Shown here in pieces: positions 1-5,119 of a stretch of DNA of 8,079 nucleotides. Position 1 is the stretch's first letter. The number at the start of each line of letters is the position of its first letter. Source of the stretch: an uncultured Oscillospiraceae bacterium (GTDB lineage: Bacteria; Bacillota; Clostridia; Oscillospirales; Acutalibacteraceae); the NCBI GenBank assembly GCA_900554525.1, contig USHL01000056.1, forward strand, positions 1-8,079. The letters run 5' to 3'. The translations under genes and the position numbers were made by a program. The notes beneath the pieces were generated by a model. The model was not told the origin of the DNA, searched no databases, and was given only the letters and a program-made list of their open reading frames with translations.

Positions 1-406
1 GCTGAACCCCGAAAGCAATATAATAGAGCTTGCTGCAAGGCAGGATTACGAAGGCTTTTATGAGGAGGAAATACTTACAAGAAAGCTGATGACCTATCCG
101 CCCTACTGCGATATATGCTTGGTCGCGGCGCAGGCCGAAAGGCGCGAGGCGGCCGAAAAAGCGATAAACATTATTTTTTCCCGTATAAAGGAAACGGTTG
201 AAGGCAGGGAAAATAAGATTAAAATGATAATTTTGGGCCCGGCGCCTGCGTCGATACCGCGGGTTAACGGCAAATACCGTTTCAGAATGATAATAAAATG
301 CCGCGGGAACCGGGATTTCAAGGCACTGATAAGATGCGCGCTTGAGGAAAAGCTTCCCGCGGGTGCCGTTGCCTGGGCTGATATGAATCCGGAAACGGTA
401 ATATAG
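1..406 (+). CDS. priA: Primosomal replication-restart helicase PriA, C-terminal end (partial, 5' end outside window)
   Basis: This is the last 134 codons of a gene that enters from the left; the reading frame is open from base 2 with no start in the expected place, so the gene is cut by the window edge rather than truncated. The first residues (LNPES..., then DYEGFYEEEI and MTYPPYCDI) match the end of helicase lobe 2 of PriA, where a conserved NP...DYE.FY.EE..R....YPP stretch lies. Further on, LGPAPASIPRVNGKYRFRMIIK matches the C-terminal domain signature (GPaPa.i.r..gkyR.r..ik), and the end (WADMNPETVI) resembles the usual terminal D-x-NP segment. PriA is a 3'-5' DExH helicase that recognises stalled forks and reloads the replisome. 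It lies directly upstream of def, as in B. subtilis and many Clostridia. The helicase motifs and zinc-binding cysteines lie outside the window. The identification is firm; intactness of the gene cannot be judged. Confidence 0.94.
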   Translation, partial: LNPESNIIELAARQDYEGFYEEEILTRKLMTYPPYCDICLVAAQAERREAAEKAINIIFSRIKETVEGRENKIKMIILGPAPASIPRVNGKYRFRMIIKCRGNRDFKALIRCALEEKLPAGAVAWADMNPETVI

Positions 407-410
407 GAGG
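405..410 (+). promoter_or_regulatory. Strong ribosome binding site of def, overlapping the priA stop codon
   Basis: A perfect AGGAGG lies 7 nt before the def ATG at 418. Its first two bases are the last two of the priA TAG stop (404-406). Ribosomes terminating on priA therefore finish on top of the def binding site, which suggests efficient initiation and translational coupling. Confidence 0.85.
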
Positions 411-417
411 AGCGTCA

Positions 418-858
418 ATGGCAATCAGGAATATTGTAAAACTCGGAGACGACATTTTAAGAAAAAAATGCCGTACGCAGTTGGAATTTGATGAAAAACT
501 TGCTATGATACTTGACGATATGGCAGACACTATGTATGCCGCGGAGGGCGTCGGGCTTGCCGCGCCGCAGGTGGGAATACTCCGCAGATACTGTATAGTA
601 GATGTCGGGGACGGGATCATCGAGCTGATAAATCCGGTTATTGAAAAACAGAGCGGCTTGCAGTGCGGTCAGGAGGGCTGCCTCTCTATTCCGGGCAGAT
701 ACGAGGATGTCAAAAGACCTATGAAGGTAACGGTAAGGGCACAGGACCGTAACGGAAATACCTTTACAATAAAGGCCGAGGGCTTTAAGGCACGCGCTAT
801 GTGCCATGAAATCGACCATCTCGACGGCGTGCTTTATATTGACAGAATAGCAAAATGA
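418..858 (+). CDS. def: Peptide deformylase
   Basis: A 146-residue cytoplasmic metalloenzyme that removes the formyl group from the N-terminal methionine of new proteins at the ribosome exit. All three family motifs are visible: GVGLAAPQ at residues 44-51 (G-x-G-x-A-A-P-Q), EGCLS at 86-90 with metal-ligand Cys88, and HEIDH at 130-134, where His130 and His134 bind the metal and Glu131 is the catalytic acid/base. The length fits the short bacterial deformylases common in Clostridia, and the N-terminus (MAIRNIVKLGDDILRK) fits the family, supporting the ATG at 418 behind the strong AGGAGG site. It lies 11 nt after priA, and its stop overlaps the start of a small membrane ORF. Its metabolic partner fmt follows. 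The native metal (Fe or Zn) cannot be told from sequence. Nothing is missing or odd. Confidence 0.98.
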   Translation: MAIRNIVKLGDDILRKKCRTQLEFDEKLAMILDDMADTMYAAEGVGLAAPQVGILRRYCIVDVGDGIIELINPVIEKQSGLQCGQEGCLSIPGRYEDVKRPMKVTVRAQDRNGNTFTIKAEGFKARAMCHEIDHLDGVLYIDRIAK

Positions 859-1016
859 AAAAAGCTTTCTTGATATTATCGATGATATTTGCCGCTGCTT
901 CCGTTTTGGGTGTGATATATGTAATTTTGCACCGCGGCGAGGCAAATGCCGGATACGCAGTAATACCGATGGTATTCTGTCTGGCTTTTTTAACTGCATT
1001 CCGTGCAAAGAAATAA
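855..1016 (+). CDS. Small two-helix membrane protein, unknown function
   Basis: A 53-residue ORF starts at an ATG that overlaps the def stop in an ATGA (855-858) and ends at TAA 1014-1016. I do not recognise the family. The protein opens MKKAFLILSMIFAAASVLG, has a hydrophobic segment at about residues 4-25, a short polar loop (HRGEANAG, about 26-33), a second hydrophobic segment at about 34-49, and ends RAKK. Lysines or arginine at both ends and few charges between the helices fit a hairpin with both termini in the cytoplasm. No clear Shine-Dalgarno precedes the ATG, so translation would rely on coupling to def. The 4-nt overlap, the membrane pattern and the lack of any other gene in 859-1016 support it as real. 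A lipobox is absent, and the second helix argues against a simple secreted peptide. It could instead be chance hydrophobic coding in a spacer; conservation would decide. Confidence 0.65.
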   Translation: MKKAFLILSMIFAAASVLGVIYVILHRGEANAGYAVIPMVFCLAFLTAFRAKK

Positions 1017-1116
1017 TTTTGATTCTGCTTTTGCAGGTGAACGAATTTAACATTAAAGTAAGTGATGAAGTAATTATTGTAAATTTAAGACGCCGAACGG
1101 CGCTTTGGAGAAATTT
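1017..1116 (+). promoter_or_regulatory. AT-rich leader of fmt, possible weak promoter
   Basis: This is the only sizeable intergenic stretch in the window (100 nt), and its left part is clearly more AT-rich than the genes around it. TTAACA at 1047-1052 resembles a -35 box (5 of 6), but the sequence 18 nt later (TAATTA, 1071-1076) is a poor -10. A second pairing, TTGCAG (1031-1036) and TAAAGT (1054-1059), has the ideal 17-nt spacing but weak boxes. I can therefore say that an internal promoter is possible here, not that one is shown. A short CTGC-TTTT-GCAG palindrome at 1025-1036 lacks a following T-run and is not a terminator. Confidence 0.25.
1081..1116 (+). promoter_or_regulatory. Possible RNA hairpin enclosing the fmt ribosome binding site
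   Basis: The 36 nt before the fmt ATG can fold on themselves. AAATTT (1081-1086) pairs with AAATTT (1111-1116), AAG (1087-1089) with CTT (1103-1105), and CGCC (1091-1094) with GGCG (1099-1102) around a GAAC loop, with A1090 bulged. In this fold the Shine-Dalgarno GGAG (1107-1110) sits in a 5-nt bulge (1106-1110) directly before the start codon. The outer six pairs are all A-U and would be weak. The pairing is seen directly; any regulatory role is inference. Confidence 0.3.
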
Positions 1117-2058
1117 ATGAAGATTGTTTTTATGGGAACGCCTTCTTATGCGGTCAAAACGCTTGAGGCGCTGATAAACGCAGGGCATGAGGTAGCGGCG
1201 GTTTTTGCTCAGCCGGATAAGCCGGTTGGAAGGAAGCATATTCTGACGGCGCCGCCGGTCAAGGTTTGTGCCGAGATGTATGGTATACCTGTATACCAGC
1301 CGGTCACATTAAAGGACGGCACTGCGGAGGAAATCTTGAAAAAGCTGGCTCCTGATGTCATTGCAGTGGTAGCATACGGCAAAATACTGCCCGCTGCCGT
1401 CCTTAAAATACCCAAATACGGCTGCATAAACGGTCATGCGTCATTGCTTCCGAAATACCGCGGTGCCTCGCCGATACAGTGGTGCATAGTCTCCGGAGAG
1501 AAGAAAACCGGCGTTACTACTATGCTTATGGACGAGGGAATGGATACCGGTGATATCCTTGAAACCGCAGAAACCGAAATAGGCGCGGAGGAGACCGCCG
1601 ATGCGCTGTTTGAAAGGCTGTCGGTTATAAGCGCAGAGCTTATGGTATATACCCTTGAAAAGCTGGCACGCGGGGAATTGACGCCGCGCCGGCAGTGCGA
1701 ATCCGAGGCGACATATGCGCCGATAATCAAAAAGGAAATGGCGTTTATAGACTTTAAAAAATCCGACGCCGAGGAAATATGCTGTGCCGTAAGGGGCTAT
1801 TATTCCTGGCCCTGCGCTTATTTCTTTCTCGGCGGAAAACGGATAAAGGTAATAAAGGCGGAAAATGCAGGAAAAGCTTCAAGCCCGGCAGGTACGGTGA
1901 TATCGAGCCGCGGTGAGCTGGTTATTGCCTGCAGGAACGGCACGGCGGTACGGCTTCTGACTGTCCAGCCGGAGGGCTCAAAGCCGATGACAGCGACGCA
2001 GATGCTCTGCGGCAGGCCTCTGCCTGAGGGCACGGTAATCGGTGAAGATAATGGCTGA
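1117..2058 (+). CDS. fmt: Methionyl-tRNA formyltransferase
   Basis: A 313-residue cytoplasmic enzyme that transfers a formyl group from 10-formyl-THF to Met-tRNAfMet for initiation. The N-terminal catalytic Rossmann domain (about 1-205) carries the hallmark residues: Asn105 and His107 in GCINGHASLLPKYRG (102-116) and Asp143 in MDEGMDTGDIL (138-148), matching the Asn/His/Asp triad of the family. The C-terminal OB-like tRNA-binding domain (about 206-313) includes the usual DF..SA-like segment (IDFKKSDAEEI) and R..YSWP.A (226-234). An in-frame TTG at 1105 would add four residues, but it overlaps the Shine-Dalgarno GGAG (1107-1110). The ATG at 1117, 6 nt after that site, gives the canonical MKIVFMGTP start and is chosen here. 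The 3' end overlaps rsmB by 8 nt. Together with def it forms the formylation/deformylation cycle. No irregularity is seen. Confidence 0.97.
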   Translation: MKIVFMGTPSYAVKTLEALINAGHEVAAVFAQPDKPVGRKHILTAPPVKVCAEMYGIPVYQPVTLKDGTAEEILKKLAPDVIAVVAYGKILPAAVLKIPKYGCINGHASLLPKYRGASPIQWCIVSGEKKTGVTTMLMDEGMDTGDILETAETEIGAEETADALFERLSVISAELMVYTLEKLARGELTPRRQCESEATYAPIIKKEMAFIDFKKSDAEEICCAVRGYYSWPCAYFFLGGKRIKVIKAENAGKASSPAGTVISSRGELVIACRNGTAVRLLTVQPEGSKPMTATQMLCGRPLPEGTVIGEDNG

Positions 2059-3319
2059 CGCACGGAAGCTTGCGGTAAACGCGCTTTTAAAGGTTGAGAC
2101 CGACGGAGCGTATTCAAATATAACGCTAAATAACATATTTAAGCAGAACGATGCTTCTTCAGAGGAAAAGGCGCTTGCTTCGGCGATATTTTACGGTGTG
2201 CTGGAGCGCAGAATAACGCTTGATTATATTCTTTCATCCTGCGTCAGAAAACCGCTCGCAAAGACCGAGCCGTTTACTCTGACGGTGCTGCGCTCGGCGC
2301 TTTATCAGATAATGTATATGGCAAAGATACCTGATTCCGCGGCGGTCAACGAGGCGGTGAAGCTTATAAAGCATTCGCGTGAGAGCCGAAATGCCGGCTT
2401 TGTAAATGCCGTACTGAGAGCAGCTCTGCGCTCGGAGCATAAACTGCCTGACGGAGCTTCTGCCAAAGCTTTAAGCGTGCGTTATTCGGTTGCCGAATGG
2501 ATAGCCGAAAGCCTTATTTCCGATTACGGCGCAGAAACTGCCGAAATGCTTTTGCGGGAGTCCTTAAAGCCCGCGCCGATTACGCTGCGTGTCAACACGC
2601 TCAAGACTTCCGTACCTGCGCTGGCAAAGGAGCTTGAAAGCCGCGGGATACCGGCGGCCGCGGGTGATATAGGCGGGCTTCTTTATCTTGAAAAGGGGAT
2701 GGATATAGCCTCGTCGGATTTATATAAGCAGGGCTTTTTTCATGTACAGGATGCGGCTTCACAGAAAGCGGTGTCTGTTCTGGCGCCGAAGGCGGACGAA
2801 AGACTTCTTGATCTCTGCGCCGCACCCGGCGGCAAGAGCTTTACCGCGGCGGAGCTTATGGAAAACCGCGGCGAGGTGATTTCATGCGACCTTTATGAAC
2901 AGCGTGTCAGGCTTATTTCCGAATCGGCCGCAAGACTGGGGCTCAGTATTATAAGGACCGCGGTATCCGACGCTTCTGTATACGATCCGTCATTCGGGGA
3001 ATTCGATTGTGTGCTGTGCGATGTACCCTGTTCAGGGCTCGGCGTTATGCGACGCAAGCCGGAAATAAAGTATAAGTATGCAGACGGGCTTGACGAGCTT
3101 GCAGAAATTCAGTATAATATACTTTGCACGGCGGCAAAGTATTTAAAAAAAGGCGGCAGACTTCTTTACTCCACCTGTACTTTGAGACGGGAGGAGAATG
3201 AAGGGGTTGTAAATCGCTTCCTGAACGAGTATAATGAATATAATAAAATGTATGAATATACCTTTATGCCGCATATTGATAAAACAGACGGTTTTTACTG
3301 TGCACTGCTTGGAGCCTAA
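2051..3319 (+). CDS. rsmB: 16S rRNA (cytosine-967-C5)-methyltransferase RsmB
   Basis: A 422-residue SAM-dependent enzyme (Sun/Fmu family) that makes m5C at position 967 (E. coli numbering) of 16S rRNA. Residues 1 to about 130 form a NusB-like helical RNA-binding domain (ARKLAVNALLKVE at the start, AVNEAVKLIK at 98-107, GFVNAVLR at 116-123). The C-terminal Rossmann methyltransferase domain shows motif I LDLCAAPGGK (253-262), Asp280 for SAM ribose binding, motif IV DVPCSGLG (324-331) with Cys327, and motif VI YSTCT (373-377) with the catalytic nucleophile Cys376. NusB-like domain plus both cysteines separates it from RsmF and other m5C enzymes. The start is the ATG at 2051, which has GGTGA at 2041-2045 just upstream and overlaps fmt by 8 nt; a GTG at 2042 would add three residues. 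The last 30 residues hold a Tyr/Asn-rich patch (NEYNEYNKMYEYTF) just before the usual terminal DGFY segment. Confidence 0.96.
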   Translation: MADARKLAVNALLKVETDGAYSNITLNNIFKQNDASSEEKALASAIFYGVLERRITLDYILSSCVRKPLAKTEPFTLTVLRSALYQIMYMAKIPDSAAVNEAVKLIKHSRESRNAGFVNAVLRAALRSEHKLPDGASAKALSVRYSVAEWIAESLISDYGAETAEMLLRESLKPAPITLRVNTLKTSVPALAKELESRGIPAAAGDIGGLLYLEKGMDIASSDLYKQGFFHVQDAASQKAVSVLAPKADERLLDLCAAPGGKSFTAAELMENRGEVISCDLYEQRVRLISESAARLGLSIIRTAVSDASVYDPSFGEFDCVLCDVPCSGLGVMRRKPEIKYKYADGLDELAEIQYNILCTAAKYLKKGGRLLYSTCTLRREENEGVVNRFLNEYNEYNKMYEYTFMPHIDKTDGFYCALLGA

Positions 3320-3326
3320 GGGGGAA
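3320..3326 (+). promoter_or_regulatory. Ribosome binding site of rlmN supporting a TTG start
   Basis: The purine run GGGGGAA directly follows the rsmB TAA and lies 10 nt before the TTG at 3337. The next in-frame ATG (3361) has no such run in front of it, so this site decides for the TTG start. Confidence 0.65.
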
Positions 3327-3336
3327 CAGCCTCATT

Positions 3337-4377
3337 TTGGATAAAGCCGATATAAAATCAATGTATTATGAAGAGCTTGAGGCTTATTTAAGCGAGCTTG
3401 GCGAGCCGAGATTCCGCACAGAGCAGCTTTTCAGGTGGCTGCATACGGGTGCCGCGGATTTTTCCGTTATGACAAATCTTCCTGCCTTGCTGAGGGATAA
3501 GCTGTCTGAGCGTGCGTATATAGCCGGTGTAAAAGCAGTAAAAAGGTTTTGCTCACAGCTTGACGGTACGGTAAAATACCTTTATAAGCTTTATGACGGT
3601 GAGTATATCGAATCTGTGCTTATGAAGTATGAGCATGGCTATACGGTTTGTATTTCCACACAGGTGGGCTGCCGTATGGGCTGCAGCTTCTGCGCTTCGG
3701 GCATAAACGGCCTGACACGGAATCTGACCGCTTCCGAAATGCTTTCACAGATAACGGCGGCAGAGAGAGATAATAATATACGTGTTTCAAATGTCGTTAT
3801 GATGGGAATGGGCGAGCCGCTTGATAATTTTGAAAATTCGGTGCGCTTTTTAAGGCTTGTGTCGGACGGCAGGGGTCTTAACATAGGGCTCAGGCATATT
3901 TCGCTTTCCACCTCCGGGGTGGTAAGCGGTATCCAAAGGCTTAAAGAATACAATTTCCCGATAACGCTTTCGGTTTCACTGCATGCGCCGAATGACAAAA
4001 TCCGCAGTTCGATAATGCGGGTAAACAGAAAATGGAATGTTTCGGAACTGCTTCAGGCATGCAGGGAATACCAGCGGGTCACAGCAAGGCGGATTTCTTT
4101 TGAGTACGCTCTTATTGAGGGAGTCAACGATTCCGAAGACTGTGCCGATGAGCTTGCACGGCGGCTTCGCGGGATTATGTGCCATGTAAATCTGATACCG
4201 GCCAATCCCGTTAAGGAAAACAGTTTTAAAAAGCCGGATAAGGTGAAAATAAGTCATTTCAGGGATATGCTTATTAAGAAAGGTATAAACGCTACGGTGC
4301 GGCGGACGCTCGGAGCAGATATAGACGCTTCCTGCGGTCAGTTAAGACAGCGGATAAAGGAGAGTGAAAGCCTTTGA
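3337..4377 (+). CDS. rlmN: Dual-specificity 23S rRNA (A2503-C2) / tRNA (A37-C2) methyltransferase RlmN
   Basis: A 346-residue cytoplasmic radical-SAM enzyme that installs m2A in 23S rRNA (A2503) and in some tRNAs (A37), using two SAM molecules. The N-terminal accessory domain (about 1-90) has the family pattern DIKS...EELEAYL..LGEPRFR..QLFRWLH. The radical-SAM CxxxCxxC cluster is at Cys112, Cys116 and Cys119, followed by GMGEPLDN (157-164) and the SAM-binding strands. Two further cysteines required in the family are present: Cys333 (ASCGQL, the methyl-carrying residue) and Cys105 (seven residues before the cluster, as in E. coli Cys118/Cys125). The TTG start at 3337 keeps the conserved DIKS segment, which an ATG at 3361 would lose. 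It follows rsmB by 17 nt, and its TGA overlaps the TTG of stp. Operon position favours housekeeping RlmN over the resistance paralogue Cfr. Confidence 0.96.
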   Translation: MDKADIKSMYYEELEAYLSELGEPRFRTEQLFRWLHTGAADFSVMTNLPALLRDKLSERAYIAGVKAVKRFCSQLDGTVKYLYKLYDGEYIESVLMKYEHGYTVCISTQVGCRMGCSFCASGINGLTRNLTASEMLSQITAAERDNNIRVSNVVMMGMGEPLDNFENSVRFLRLVSDGRGLNIGLRHISLSTSGVVSGIQRLKEYNFPITLSVSLHAPNDKIRSSIMRVNRKWNVSELLQACREYQRVTARRISFEYALIEGVNDSEDCADELARRLRGIMCHVNLIPANPVKENSFKKPDKVKISHFRDMLIKKGINATVRRTLGADIDASCGQLRQRIKESESL

Positions 4378-5099
4378 GGATTTTCAGCAAAACCGATACG
4401 GGGCTTGTGAGGACAACAAATCAGGATTCATACTTCGCCGGTGAGATTGCCGAAAACGCGGTTTTCGCGGTGCTTTGCGACGGAATGGGCGGCGCCAATG
4501 CCGGCAATATCGCAAGTGAAACGGCAGTAAAGCGTATCTACGAATATGTAAACAAGTCCTATCGAAAAAATATGTCGGCGCAGGATATTGAAAAGCTGCT
4601 TAAAAACGCTGTTGTAAGCGCTAATATCGAGCTTTACGATATGTCGGTAAACAATCCGGCCCTTTCGGGTATGGGTACGACTGCGGTGCTTGCTCTGGTC
4701 CGGAACGGTTATGCGGTAATGGCCCATGTAGGCGACAGCAGAATATATCTTGTCAACGATGATATAAAGCAGCTTACGCGCGACCATTCCGTGGTGCAGT
4801 CGCTGATTGAAAGCGGCAAAATAACGCCTGAGGATGCAAAGGTGCATCCTCGTAAAAATGTTATAACCCGCGCTGTCGGCGCAGAAGAGGAAATCACGGT
4901 TGATACTGCGGGACTTGCCTTAAGCCCCGGAGATACCCTTATGCTTTGCAGTGACGGTCTTACCAATTATTTGGAAACCGAAGATATATTAAACATATTT
5001 AAAAGCACGGATATTGAAAACATTCCTTCGGCGCTGGTGGACGCGGCAAATGCCGGCGGCGGAGGAGACAATATAACCGTTGTCACTGTTACCGAGTAA
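4374..5099 (+). CDS. stp: PP2C-family Ser/Thr protein phosphatase (Stp/PrpC type)
   Basis: A 241-residue cytoplasmic metal-dependent phosphatase expected to reverse phosphorylation by the adjacent PASTA kinase. PP2C motifs run in order: TDTGLVRTTNQDSY (7-20) with Asp18, VLCDGMGGANAGNIAS (33-48) with metal ligands Asp36 and Gly37, GMGTTAV (99-105), AHVGDSRIYL (117-126), LTRDHS (134-139), RAVG (166-169), LCSDGLTNYL (191-200) with Asp194, and GDNITVV (231-237) with Asp232. All core metal ligands of bacterial PP2C enzymes appear intact, and the length is normal for this minimal single-domain form. The start is a TTG inside TTGA (4374-4377) overlapping the rlmN stop, with AGGAG at 4358-4362. It gives the family N-terminus (M)RIFSKTDTGLVR, and no suitable ATG lies nearby. 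prkC follows after 20 nt. B. subtilis names the equivalent prpC. Confidence 0.96.
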   Translation: MRIFSKTDTGLVRTTNQDSYFAGEIAENAVFAVLCDGMGGANAGNIASETAVKRIYEYVNKSYRKNMSAQDIEKLLKNAVVSANIELYDMSVNNPALSGMGTTAVLALVRNGYAVMAHVGDSRIYLVNDDIKQLTRDHSVVQSLIESGKITPEDAKVHPRKNVITRAVGAEEEITVDTAGLALSPGDTLMLCSDGLTNYLETEDILNIFKSTDIENIPSALVDAANAGGGGDNITVVTVTE

Positions 5100-5119
5100 C
5101 GGCAGAAAGGAAAAGGTAT

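Noticed and set aside
1025..1036. CTGC-TTTT-GCAG palindrome as a terminator after the small ORF
   Set aside because: The stem is only 4 bp and no run of T follows it, so intrinsic termination is not supported.
1091..1106. GC-rich hairpin followed by CTTT as an intrinsic terminator before fmt
   Set aside because: Only three T residues follow and they run straight into the fmt ribosome binding site; a leader structure is a better reading than a terminator.
457..1239. A 260-codon open frame on the minus strand across def, the small ORF and the start of fmt
   Set aside because: It lies opposite well-supported genes, its product is a very basic Arg/Ser/Leu-rich string with no recognisable motif, and it looks like a shadow of the plus-strand codon pattern.
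2051..3319. Separate nusB gene fused to or preceding a methyltransferase
   Set aside because: A NusB-like N-terminal domain is the normal architecture of RsmB, and the frame is continuous.
3337..4377. Cfr-type antibiotic-resistance methyltransferase
   Set aside because: Cfr and RlmN share the radical-SAM core, but the gene sits in the conserved rsmB-stp housekeeping context with an RlmN-like N-terminus and no mobile element nearby.
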